Below, piece after piece: positions 28,018-36,502 of a stretch of DNA of 64,000 bases (position 1 is the stretch's first letter; every line of letters starts with the position of its first letter). This stretch comes from Neisseriaceae bacterium PsAf (GTDB lineage Bacteria > Pseudomonadota > Gammaproteobacteria > Burkholderiales > Neisseriaceae), in assembly GCA_017114885.1 (NCBI GenBank), contig WNLJ01000012.1:59614-123613 (forward strand), in the 5' to 3' direction. The notes under the pieces are model-generated. The model searched no databases. It saw only the letters and a list, made by a program, of their open reading frames with translations, and was not told the DNA's origin. Both the position numbers and the translations under genes were made by a program.

Positions 28018-30414
28018 ATGAGTTTTTTAGTAAAAAATAAACAAATATTCAGAGAAATTATATTTTTTCTAATATTCTGTAATTTTTCAGTTTTTATTTT
28101 AGCAGATGAAATGTCGCAGGATGAGAAATTAACGGTTGGTATTGATTTAACTTATGCACCATATGATTATTTAGATGATGGGCAGCCAAGTGGATTCGAC
28201 CCTGATTTTATGGAATTAATTGCAAAAAATATGGGACTATCTGTGGAGTTTAAAGATACACGTATCGAAAATATTATCTTAGGTTTGAATTCGAATTATT
28301 ATGATGTGGTTGCTTCTGCTTTATACATTGATTCACAACGATCTAAGCAAGTTGATTTCTTACCTTATTTACAGACTGGTGGGGTGTTGGTGGTTAGAAA
28401 AGATGATCAATATTCGCCGCAACATTTAGAAGACTTATGTGGTAAAAGTGTTTCATCAATGAAGGGAGCATCTTGGATACCAAAAATTCAACAAATATCA
28501 AGAGATTATTGTAGTCCTAATAAGTTGGACTCGATTGTAATTAAAGAGTATCCCAGTGCACCTGAAGCATCTCAAGCATTATTATCAAGAGGAGTTGATG
28601 TGCAATATGAAGATGCAGCAGTTGCTCAAATGGTGATCAATCAATTAGGGAATCAATTAAAAATTACTAATAAACAACAATTATCGCCAGTTTTGATTGG
28701 ATTAGCATTTAATAAAAGCAATACAAAAATGAAATCTATTGTAGCCAAAACAATGTTAGATTTAAAAAAATCTGGTCAGTATGATGCATTATTGGACAAG
28801 TATAATTTAAAGTTTCCAAGTAGTGAGTTACTAGAGTCTAATCATTTAACTGGTGTTTTAGAAAAGTCAGCTGCTGAAATTGACCAAAGCGAGTCATATA
28901 AAAAAATAGATAGTCGTTTTATAAAAAAGGATTTTAATTGGAAATACCTAGGAAGTTTATTATATAGTTTTTATTTTTGGAATGCAGTAATTACTGTTTT
29001 AAAATTAAGTACATTAACGTGGATATGTGCTGTTTTTTGGGGCTTTATATTAGCTTTAGGAAATCAATCAAAATATATATTATTGAAATATTTTTCTAAT
29101 TTTTATGTTTGGTTTTTTCGAAGTTTGCCGTTATTAGTTTTATTGATTTTTATTTATAATATTCCTCAATTTTGGATGGGTAGTTCTGTGATTTTGTCTA
29201 ATTCATTTATTACAGGATTAATCGCATTAACATTAAGTGAATCTGCCTATATTTCTGAAATTCACAGAGGTGCTTTACAAGCTATTCCGGAGGGTCAATA
29301 TGAGGCTGGTAAGGCTTTAGGTATTGGCTTTGGGGGGATTCAGAAGAAAATTATTATTCCACAAGCTTTAAGAATATCATTGCCTCCTTTAACTAATCAG
29401 TATGTTACTATTATTAAATTAACTTCATTAGTATCAGTAATTTCTTTGACTGAAATTTTATTAGTGGGCCAACAGTTATATACACGCAACTTTTTAGTAA
29501 TTGAGACGCTAATGGCTGTTGCATTTTATTATGTATTGATTGTTAGTCTTATTACTTGGTTATTAAAATATATTGAAAATTATTTGGATATTTCTTTGAA
29601 GAAAGATATATTATTTCAAGGAAAAATAACGACCGATCCAGATATCTTAGATGAATATAGAAAAATTAAAGTAGAAAAAAGAGATGGCATATATGCCCTG
29701 AATATTAGAAATGCTTATAAAGATTTTTCTGAGATTTCTATTCTAAAAAAAATTAATTTAGATGTTAAATGGGGTGAAATTTTATCCATAATAGGACCAT
29801 CAGGTTCAGGGAAAACCACATTGATTCGTAGCATCAATGGGTTAGAGCCTTTAGATTCGGGTCAAATTTTGTTTGATGGTAGGTTATTTGTAGAGGGTAA
29901 AAAATTAAGTTCAGATGCCCAAAAACTCATTATTCATTTAGGGATGGTGTTTCAAAATTATAATTTATTCCCTCATAAAACAGTTCTTCAGGATTTAATG
30001 TTAGCACCAGAGTATCATGGAAAATCAAGACAAGAAACTAAATTGTTAGCACTTTCCATGTTGGATAAAGTTGGATTATTGAATCAAGTTTATAAGTATC
30101 CACATCAATTATCGGGAGGTCAACAACAGCGTGTGGCAATTGCAAGATCTTTAGTGATGCAACCTAGTATTATATTGTTTGATGAGCCTACTGCGGCATT
30201 AGATCCCGATTCAGTGGATGAGGTATTGTTAGTAATGGGAGATTTAATTAAAGAGGGTATTACGATGGTCATCGTAACTCATGAAATGCGTTTTGCCTTT
30301 TCAGTTTCAAATAGAATAGCCTTTATGTATGAGGGACAAATTTTATGTTGTCAAACACCAGAAGAAATACTTAAAAACTCAGATGAAAGAATTAAAAAAT
30401 TTCTTCAATTTTAA
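28018..30414 (+). CDS. Single-polypeptide amino-acid ABC importer: binding protein + permease + ATPase fusion
   Basis: A 798-residue protein with all three parts of a polar-amino-acid importer. After a signal anchor (FFLIFCNFSVFILA) comes a family-3 binding domain (about residues 36-270: LTVGIDLTYAPYDYLDDGQP, GFDPDFMELIAKNMG). Next is a HisM/GlnP-type permease (about 310-525) with EAA loop EAGKALGIGFGGIQKKIIIP. Last is an ABC ATPase (about 558-798) with Walker A GPSGSGKTTL, signature LSGGQQQRVAIARS and Walker B ILFDEPTAALD. A homodimer would be a complete importer with tethered binding domains. Binding-domain/permease fusions are known; adding the ATPase is rare. Downstream genes suggest the cargo is a thiazoline or carbamoyl/cysteine derivative (inference). 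Confidence 0.88.
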   Translation: MSFLVKNKQIFREIIFFLIFCNFSVFILADEMSQDEKLTVGIDLTYAPYDYLDDGQPSGFDPDFMELIAKNMGLSVEFKDTRIENIILGLNSNYYDVVASALYIDSQRSKQVDFLPYLQTGGVLVVRKDDQYSPQHLEDLCGKSVSSMKGASWIPKIQQISRDYCSPNKLDSIVIKEYPSAPEASQALLSRGVDVQYEDAAVAQMVINQLGNQLKITNKQQLSPVLIGLAFNKSNTKMKSIVAKTMLDLKKSGQYDALLDKYNLKFPSSELLESNHLTGVLEKSAAEIDQSESYKKIDSRFIKKDFNWKYLGSLLYSFYFWNAVITVLKLSTLTWICAVFWGFILALGNQSKYILLKYFSNFYVWFFRSLPLLVLLIFIYNIPQFWMGSSVILSNSFITGLIALTLSESAYISEIHRGALQAIPEGQYEAGKALGIGFGGIQKKIIIPQALRISLPPLTNQYVTIIKLTSLVSVISLTEILLVGQQLYTRNFLVIETLMAVAFYYVLIVSLITWLLKYIENYLDISLKKDILFQGKITTDPDILDEYRKIKVEKRDGIYALNIRNAYKDFSEISILKKINLDVKWGEILSIIGPSGSGKTTLIRSINGLEPLDSGQILFDGRLFVEGKKLSSDAQKLIIHLGMVFQNYNLFPHKTVLQDLMLAPEYHGKSRQETKLLALSMLDKVGLLNQVYKYPHQLSGGQQQRVAIARSLVMQPSIILFDEPTAALDPDSVDEVLLVMGDLIKEGITMVIVTHEMRFAFSVSNRIAFMYEGQILCCQTPEEILKNSDERIKKFLQF

Positions 30415-30447
30415 TTTGAGAATAATTTTTAGCAAGGAGTTAACTAA

Positions 30448-30927
30448 ATGAAACGGTTTTTAGAAATTGGTATCTTACAACAACGTAAAATTGAAGCGGA
30501 AATTATTAAACCTATATATGAGATAATGAAACGCGAGTTTGGAGTTGAAAAAGCAAAATCTATTATTGAGGAAGCTGTTAATACTGATGCTATTAATGTT
30601 GGTAGGAATTATGCTAAGAAAGAATTGCATAATACCAATATTGAAAGTTTTGTAGCTTTACAATATTTGTGGGAAAAAGATGATGCTTTGGAGGTGGAGG
30701 TTTTAGATTTCAATCATGAACACTATAGGTATAACGTTAAGCGTTGTCGTTATGCAGAAATGTATAATGAAATAGGATTGAATGAAATTGGGTACTTATT
30801 ATCTTGTAATAGAGACAGTAGATTTATTCAAGGATATGCACCACATATCAAATTAAGCCGTAGCCATACTATAATGCAAGGCAGTAAATATTGTGATTTT
30901 AGATATGAATTGCAGCCAAAGGAATAA
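30448..30927 (+). CDS. atcB: L-2-amino-thiazoline-4-carboxylate (ATC) hydrolase family protein
   Basis: A 159-residue cytoplasmic protein. The C-terminal half carries the family pattern of ATC hydrolase: RCRYAEMYNEIGLNEIGYLL, then the Cys-Asn-Arg-Asp segment LSCNRDSRFIQGYAP, and the closing IMQGSKYCDFRYE. In Pseudomonas this enzyme opens the thiazoline ring of L-ATC to give carbamoyl-L-cysteine. AGCAAGGAG sits at a good distance before the ATG. It lies 33 bp after the importer and 5 bp before the amidase start, so all three are one operon. The symbol is by analogy with the Pseudomonas atc genes; I identified the family by motif recall, not by search. Confidence 0.75.
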   Translation: MKRFLEIGILQQRKIEAEIIKPIYEIMKREFGVEKAKSIIEEAVNTDAINVGRNYAKKELHNTNIESFVALQYLWEKDDALEVEVLDFNHEHYRYNVKRCRYAEMYNEIGLNEIGYLLSCNRDSRFIQGYAPHIKLSRSHTIMQGSKYCDFRYELQPKE

Positions 30928-30932
30928 TTATT

Positions 30933-32177
30933 ATGCAATTAACCGTTAATTCTCAACGTTTGACTCAGTTATTAAATGAGTTTGCTCAAATTTGAAAAAC
31001 CTCCAAAGGGGGAGTGACACGTCTGGCCTTAACAGATCTCGATAAACAGGCTTGTGATTTATTGATTGATAAAGCTAAGAAAGCTAAATTCGATGTTAGC
31101 ATCGATCAAATTGGTAATATTTTTATACGGAGACAAGGGAAAAACTCTAATTTGAATCCAGTTTTGATGGGCTCTCATGCGGACTCTCAACCTAAAGGAG
31201 GTCGATTTGATGGAGTTTATGGGGTTCTAGCAGGATTAGAAGTGATGTTATCTTTAAATGATAATAATGTGCAAACGGAAAGATCAATTGATCTTGCAAT
31301 CTGGACTAACGAAGAAGGAACAAGATTCGCACCTGCAATGATGGGTTCAGCGGTATTTGCAAAAAAAATGAAATTAGAAAATGCATTGTCTTGTCAGGAC
31401 AATAACGGAGTAACAGTAAAAGAAGAGCTCGAACGTATTGGTTATGCTGGAAGTGATGATTTTAGCCAATACAATCCTTATGCATCATTAGAATTACATA
31501 TAGAGCAAGGACCTATTTTAGAAAAACATAATAATGTTATTGGTATTGTTACAGGGTCATTAGGACAAAAATGGTATGAAATTGAATTTATAGGGGAAGC
31601 TTCTCATGCAGGTACAACACCTATGAATATGCGACGGGATGCTGGTTTTGGAATGGCGAGAGCTATGCTTAAATTACATGATTTAGGAATGCAAGAATGT
31701 GATATGGGTGGACGTATTACAATTGGTGAAGTTAAATTAGATCCTGGATCTAGAAATGTCATACCTGGCCGAGCCTGGTTTACTTTAGAAATAAGGCATC
31801 CTAATAAGCAAGCATTGGAAAAAATGGATAAAAAAATTTATGATTTAATGCATCATATTGGGAAGACAAATAAACTTGACGTACTGATTAATAAAATATT
31901 ATCAATCTCTCCACTGAATTTTGATCAGAAGTGTATCTCGGTCGTACGTGAAGTAACTAGAAATTTAGGTTATTCACATGAGGATATGATATCTGGAGCA
32001 GGACATGATTCTTGTTATTTAAATTATGTTGCACCGGCTTCAATGATATTTATTCCATGTGTTAATGGACTAAGTCATAACGAATTGGAAGATATAACTT
32101 TTGAATGGTCTGAAGCTGGTGCTCAAGTTTTAGCACATAGTATAGTTAAACTTGCTAGTCATGGTTTTGAAATTTGA
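30933..32177 (+). pseudogene. atcC: N-carbamoyl-L-amino acid (carbamoyl-cysteine) amidohydrolase, in-frame TGA at codon 21
   Basis: A HyuC/AllC-type zinc amidase. From the ATG at 30933 (AAAGGAA just upstream) the frame is open except for TGA at 30993-30995, where relatives have Gly (QIGKTxxGGVTR-like); GGA to TGA is one base change. Downstream the frame is intact to 32177: metal ligands in MGSHADSQPKGGRFDG, TNEEGTRFAP, LELHIEQGP and GAGHDS, and dimer loop ASHAGTTPMNMRRDAG. A GTG at 31014 could restart translation with loss of 27 residues, but its purine-rich site is too close. In the ATC pathway this enzyme removes the carbamoyl group to give L-cysteine. It may be inactive, poorly translated, or a base-call error. 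Confidence 0.8.
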
Positions 32178-32284
32178 TTTTTTCAATTACTGTCCAATTT
32201 AATTAATTCGAAACGTAATTTTCTCTTTTTTTCTTCTGTATATAAAGATAGTAATTCATTTAGATAGTCCTTACAAACATTGTT

Positions 32285-32336
32285 AATTTTTCCTATTCAT
32301 CCAATGTTTGTTTTAAATCATGCCAGATATCTTCAA
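32285..32336. repeat. 52-bp direct repeat, right copy (3' end of the intact metB-like gene)
   Basis: Partner of 27734-27785 with one mismatch. It holds the last codons and stop of the trans-sulfuration gene and the AGGAAAAATT just after it. The two copies bracket the importer-hydrolase-amidase cassette; copy-to-copy distance is 4551 bp. Confidence 0.95.
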
Positions 32337-33447
32337 TATCTTCAATGCCTATAGAAAGTCGTAATAATCCTTCAGTAATGCCTAATTTATCTTTAACTTC
32401 AGTACTCATTCCACTATGAGATTGACTAGCAGAGTGATTAACCAGACTTTCGACACCACCCAGGCTAGAAGACATTTGAATTAATTGAAATTTCTTAATC
32501 ACTCGGTTGGCTTCCTCCCTAGTATCCGTTTTAAGACGAATGGAAACCACACCACCAAATCCTCTCATTTGTTTTTTTGCGAGCTCATGTTGAGGATGAT
32601 GAACAAGTCCTGGATAGTATACTTCTGCGACTTTGGTATGATTGAGTAGACGTTCAGCGATAATCTGTGTATTTTCTTGATGTCTGTCCATGCGAATAGC
32701 CAAGGTCTTAATCCCTCTTAACACGAAAGCACAATCCATAGGCCCAGCAATACCACCTGTGTTAATTTGAATATTTTTAATAAGCTTGGCATATTTTTTA
32801 TCTTTTACAACCGCCAGTCCCATTAGTACATCTGAATGACCACATAAATATTTAGTCGCTGAGTGTGCAATAAAATCAATATCATAGTCAAAAGGATTTT
32901 GTAAATAAGGTGTAGCAAAAGTATTATCAATACCAACCAATACATTATGTTTTTTTGCAATATCTGCTAATTGCTGAATATCTAAGATTTTTAATAAAGG
33001 ATTACTAGGTGTTTCTAGCCAAACTAATTTGGCTTTTTCTTGAGAGAGTAATTCTTGTAAGTGGTTAGGATTCATTAAATCAGCAAAAACAACCTTAACG
33101 CCCCAGTTTTGATAGACTTGAGTGAGTAAATCATAAGAGCCACCATAAATATCAGCAACTGCAATAATGGTATCACCAGGTTTTAAAATAGATCTCCAGA
33201 TAGCATCAATAGCAGCGATACCACTACCAAAAGCAAAGGCAGCATGGCCTTTTTCTAAATCAGCTAATGTATCCTCTAAAATAGAGCGTGTTGGATTGCT
33301 AATACGCGAATAACGAAATGGAATATTCTCACCAATTTCATGCATTTTAAACATGCTATTTTGATAAATAGGAGGCATCAATGCTCTATTGTGTTCTTCT
33401 GGAACGTAAGAAGAATGAATGACTTTTGTGGCTATTTTTTCGCTCAT
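32293..33447 (-). CDS. metB: Trans-sulfuration PLP enzyme (cystathionine gamma-synthase/gamma-lyase family)
   Basis: A 384-residue Cys/Met-metabolism PLP enzyme. The Schiff-base lysine is in HSATKYLCGHSDV (about residue 198), PLP phosphate contacts are in FAFGSGIAAIDAI and YSRISNPTR, and the C-terminal SLGGVESLVNHSA is the family signature. Members make cystathionine from homoserine esters plus cysteine (MetB) or cleave cystathionine to cysteine (gamma-lyase), and I cannot separate these by eye. Its last codons form one copy of the 52-bp repeat. The gene it used to precede, the metallo-hydrolase, is now beyond the inserted cassette. Confidence 0.85.
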   Translation of the reverse strand: MSEKIATKVIHSSYVPEEHNRALMPPIYQNSMFKMHEIGENIPFRYSRISNPTRSILEDTLADLEKGHAAFAFGSGIAAIDAIWRSILKPGDTIIAVADIYGGSYDLLTQVYQNWGVKVVFADLMNPNHLQELLSQEKAKLVWLETPSNPLLKILDIQQLADIAKKHNVLVGIDNTFATPYLQNPFDYDIDFIAHSATKYLCGHSDVLMGLAVVKDKKYAKLIKNIQINTGGIAGPMDCAFVLRGIKTLAIRMDRHQENTQIIAERLLNHTKVAEVYYPGLVHHPQHELAKKQMRGFGGVVSIRLKTDTREEANRVIKKFQLIQMSSSLGGVESLVNHSASQSHSGMSTEVKDKLGITEGLLRLSIGIEDIEDIWHDLKQTLDE

Positions 33448-33530
33448 AAAATAATTCCTTATTGAATTGAATAATTATCAGTGGATATTATATTCAGCTT
33501 TATGTTTCGGTTTAAATAATTTTTGAATTA

Positions 33531-33947
33531 TTACTTATTACTTTGTTTGCTAGCAATAGACAACAATAATTTTTTTAATTGGATATCGGTGGTCGTACTA
33601 GCGATGTTGAGTAGTTTATCACGACAGTCATTGGAAAGAATAGGTTTGGGAAGTTTTCTTTTGATGGCATTATTCTTGATATGAACTTTTATTTTTATAT
33701 CTGGAATTTGCCACTCATAAATGATGGCTAAAATTTCACTTCTTTTCATTTTGAGGTAGTTGCTCACTATGCCACTATTAGCATAAATGATAAGTTGGTT
33801 GTTATTGACACCCACTACATTGAATTGATCTTGAAAATGATTCGGAAGTAATACTTGGATTTTATTTTTGATATGGCTAAAGATTTCTTGTTGCTGAATT
33901 AATTGATTAAGAATTTGATTACTATCAGTACAGTCTATTCTTTTCAT
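33531..33947 (-). CDS. DUF721 / DciA-like protein
   Basis: A 138-residue protein with the DUF721 outline: an N-terminal helix (DSNQILNQLIQQQEIFSHI), strands with NNQLIIYANSGIVSNYLKM resembling the substrate-like KH fold of DciA (L.V.v.s.aw...L), and a helical basic tail. DciA loads the replicative helicase DnaB in bacteria that lack DnaC. Resemblance is moderate and assigned by pattern only. Its ATG overlaps the plsX stop by four bases (ATGA), so it is translated from the plsX message. Confidence 0.5.
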   Translation of the reverse strand: MKRIDCTDSNQILNQLIQQQEIFSHIKNKIQVLLPNHFQDQFNVVGVNNNQLIIYANSGIVSNYLKMKRSEILAIIYEWQIPDIKIKVHIKNNAIKRKLPKPILSNDCRDKLLNIASTTTDIQLKKLLLSIASKQSNK

Positions 33948-34984
33948 AATAATGATTCATCTTCAGCAAAAGAAATTTTTGCTAACTGTGTAGTTACAAA
34001 ATGCTCTAAAGTCTCTATATTCATCGTTAAAGCCTCTTGATAAGCTTCTTTCAATGCATAAGAAAAACCAAAATCATCTGTTCCTCCATGGCTTTTAACG
34101 ACAATTCCATTCAAACCTAGTATATTAGCGCCATTAAAACATCTAGGATCCAATTCTTTTTTAATTCTATTGAAAACAGGAGTGGAAGCCAAAGCAGCTA
34201 TTTTAGAAAAGGAATCTCGGCTAAACTCATTTTTAAGCATTGTTGTTACAAAACGCATAGAGCCTTCCATGGTTTTTAACATGATGTTTCCAACAAAACC
34301 ATCACATACAATGACATCTGTTTTTCCTGTAAATAGGTCATTGCCTTCTACGTTGCCAATAAAATTTAATTCGGTTTTGGAAAGTAGCTCAAAAGTCTTC
34401 TTAGCAACTTCATTACCTTTGTTGTTTTCACTACCGATATTCATTAAGCCCACTCTAGGATTGCTATTTTCTGGAATCATTGCTTTATATAATTCAGAAC
34501 CCAGTAGGGCAAATTGTAAGAGATATTCAGGAGTACAATCTATGTTGGCACCTAAATCAAGTGCACAAACCTTCTTGTCCCTAAAACCTGGAAGGAATTT
34601 TGCAATGGCTGGACGACTAATTCCAGGTAAAGTTTTCAAGACATATTTTGACATGGCGATTAAAGCACCCGTATTACCTGCCGAAACAGCAGCAGTTGCT
34701 TTTTTTTCTTTCACTAAGTTAATAGCTACTCGCATGGAAGAGTCTTTTTTATTTTTAAGTGCAGATTGAGGGCTGTCATCCATCTGTACGACTTCTGACG
34801 CATGCTGAATTGAAATTTTATCTTTCAGTAGTTGGTATTGAACAATTTTTTCTTTTATTTTTGATTCATCTCCCACCAAAATAAGATGAACGTCAGGTGT
34901 TTGTTCTAAAAATAATCGACAACCAGGTAGTGTGACATCTAAACCGACATCCCCACCCATAGCATCTACTGATAGTATAACCAT
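33944..34984 (-). CDS. plsX: Phosphate acyltransferase PlsX
   Basis: A 346-residue enzyme that makes acyl-phosphate from acyl-ACP for phospholipid synthesis. The start LSVDAMGGDVGLDVTLPG is the strict family signature, and AVSAGNTGALIAMSKY, DLGANIDC, VGLMNIGSE and CDGFVGNIMLKTMEG follow in order. Length is normal. It lies downstream of yceD and rpmF on the same strand, the classical order, but a terminator-like hairpin stands between rpmF and plsX. The fabH/fabD genes that often follow plsX are absent here. Confidence 0.95.
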   Translation of the reverse strand: MVILSVDAMGGDVGLDVTLPGCRLFLEQTPDVHLILVGDESKIKEKIVQYQLLKDKISIQHASEVVQMDDSPQSALKNKKDSSMRVAINLVKEKKATAAVSAGNTGALIAMSKYVLKTLPGISRPAIAKFLPGFRDKKVCALDLGANIDCTPEYLLQFALLGSELYKAMIPENSNPRVGLMNIGSENNKGNEVAKKTFELLSKTELNFIGNVEGNDLFTGKTDVIVCDGFVGNIMLKTMEGSMRFVTTMLKNEFSRDSFSKIAALASTPVFNRIKKELDPRCFNGANILGLNGIVVKSHGGTDDFGFSYALKEAYQEALTMNIETLEHFVTTQLAKISFAEDESLL

Positions 34985-35021
34985 ATAAACTCAATCTCAT
35001 TAATCATAAAAAATAAAATAA

Positions 35022-35054
35022 AAATAGTCGGAAGCCAGAAGTTCCCGACTATTT
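35022..35054 (-). terminator. Hairpin between rpmF and plsX (terminator or attenuator)
   Basis: AAATAGTCGG (35022-35031) pairs with CCGACTATTT (35045-35054). Read on the minus strand it is followed by a T-rich tract. It would lower plsX expression relative to ribosomal protein L32. Confidence 0.7.
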
Positions 35055-35114
35055 AGTCTTTCATTATAGCGAATAGTTTTTATCTCTACAATTAAATAAA
35101 ATAGAGAAGTGATT

Positions 35115-35294
35115 CTAATCGTCTTTAGATTTTACTACTTTTTTACCTTTATACATTCCATTAGGAGAAATATGATGTGGTAAATGTACTTCCCCAGTAT
35201 TTTTATCAACGCTCAAATGAACTGTTTTTAATGAGTCATGAGAACGGTGCATTCCTCTACGAGAAGGGGATTTTTTGTTTTGTTGAACAGCCAT
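35115..35294 (-). CDS. rpmF: 50S ribosomal protein L32
   Basis: A 59-residue protein beginning [20 protein letters not shown], the usual bacterial L32 N-terminus, and ending in VVKSKDD. The zinc-binding cysteines found in some L32 proteins are absent, as in most proteobacteria. An AAGGAG precedes the ATG. It lies 32 bp after yceD in the standard yceD-rpmF order. Confidence 0.96.
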   Translation of the reverse strand: MAVQQNKKSPSRRGMHRSHDSLKTVHLSVDKNTGEVHLPHHISPNGMYKGKKVVKSKDD

Positions 35295-35326
35295 TTTAAA
35301 AACTCCTTACGAATTTAATTTTGTGA

Positions 35327-35842
35327 TTAATTCTTCAATATACTAAAAGGATTGGGTCTATCTTTGTTTATTTCTTTTAAACGCTCATTTTCACAGTGTT
35401 CGTGTTGAGGTGAAAATGGCATTGCCAGCAGAACTTGATCTTCAATTAAATCCAGAAGATTAAGCACATTGTTCTCACCAACGATTCCTTCTATATCTAC
35501 GTTGTCGTCATGCAACGCTTTTGTCAAATCTTCGTCATTTTCGAAAACTATTAAATCAACTTTTTCATCTATATGATAACTAAAAGGCTTTAAACAGACC
35601 TGACAAATTAGTTTAATATCACCTTCTAGTTCTAGCCTGATTATAGGCCGCATCAGTTCGTCTGTTTCTCCCTTGATTATTCCATAAATATTGTCTTCAA
35701 GAGAGGCGAACAATTCACTAGATGACACTCGTTTACTTAAATCTGAAATCTTATAGTCAAAAGTTAGATTTTTTTCATTGCGAGTGAAATCATCAACTTC
35801 ATCAATAACCCAATCAGTTTTCATTTTTATTTGTAATTGCAA
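35327..35842 (-). CDS. yceD: DUF177 protein YceD
   Basis: A 171-residue YceD-family protein, which in plants and bacteria is linked to 23S rRNA processing and L32 level. The conserved pair of cysteines in LICQVCLKPF (about residues 85-94) and the end NPFSILKN (family: NPFAVLxxLK) are present. It is the first gene of the yceD-rpmF-plsX run and diverges from maf, with a 59-bp shared upstream region. Confidence 0.9.
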   Translation of the reverse strand: MQLQIKMKTDWVIDEVDDFTRNEKNLTFDYKISDLSKRVSSSELFASLEDNIYGIIKGETDELMRPIIRLELEGDIKLICQVCLKPFSYHIDEKVDLIVFENDEDLTKALHDDNVDIEGIVGENNVLNLLDLIEDQVLLAMPFSPQHEHCENERLKEINKDRPNPFSILKN

Positions 35843-35901
35843 ATTCTCTATAATATTATAAATTAACTATTTATGTCAATATATTCGGTAATGGTTTTAA
35901 T

Positions 35902-36498
35902 ATGGCGAAAAAAAATAATATACAATTAGTGCTTGCTTCTACTTCAAAGTTTAGAAAACAGCAGTTAGAACAATTAAAAATTAATTTTAAAGTAGAAGCT
36001 TCGCATGTTGATGAGAGTGTTTTAATTGGAGAGAGTCCAGATGAAATATCGCAGAGATTATCCGTAGAGAAAGCGAATTCTTTGAGACTTAAATATCCTA
36101 ATGCTCTGATAGTAGGCTCAGATCAAGTTATTTCTTGTGAAGAGACGGTACTAGGTAAACCTTTAAATGAAGACAGAGCACTCTCTACTCTTCATTTTAT
36201 TAATGGTAAGTTACTTAATATTTATTCTGGAATTTGTATTTTGAATACACAAACAGGTATTGAATACAAACATGTTGAAAAAACAGAAGTTAAGATGAGG
36301 CAATTGTCTTTAGCTTTAATAAAAAAATATTTAAAAAAAGAACCAGATGCTCTGTATTGTGCTGGGGGTGTTAAAAGTGAAGGCTTAGGTATGGTTTTAA
36401 TCGAAAATATGTATGCTAAAGATCCTAATGCGGTTATAGGCTTGCCTATGTACTTTTTGATAGATACTTTACTGAAAGAGGGCTTTGATGTAATATAA
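35902..36498 (+). CDS. maf: Maf-family nucleoside triphosphate pyrophosphatase
   Basis: A 198-residue Maf protein. LVLASTSKFRKQQLEQL is the N-terminal substrate loop (S-T-S-x-x-R) and LIVGSDQVI carries the catalytic Asp of the family; later YCAGGVKSEGLGMVLIE and DPNAVIGLPM are conserved. Maf enzymes hydrolyse modified or non-canonical nucleotides (YceF type favours m7GTP) and are linked to septum formation. It diverges from yceD and is followed four bases later by the methylase gene. Confidence 0.9.
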   Translation: MAKKNNIQLVLASTSKFRKQQLEQLKINFKVEASHVDESVLIGESPDEISQRLSVEKANSLRLKYPNALIVGSDQVISCEETVLGKPLNEDRALSTLHFINGKLLNIYSGICILNTQTGIEYKHVEKTEVKMRQLSLALIKKYLKKEPDALYCAGGVKSEGLGMVLIENMYAKDPNAVIGLPMYFLIDTLLKEGFDVI

Positions 36499-36502
36499 GC
36501 CA

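Noticed and set aside
30993..30995. TGA read as glycine, tryptophan or selenocysteine in this organism
   Set aside because: TGA clearly serves as a stop for rlmJ, lptG, plsX, uvrD, pepA and the amidase itself, and the hairpin after the amidase TGA is far too small to resemble a SECIS element.
34170..34769. Open frame of 199 codons antisense to plsX
   Set aside because: It is the shadow of a strongly conserved gene and its translation is low-complexity without recognisable motifs.
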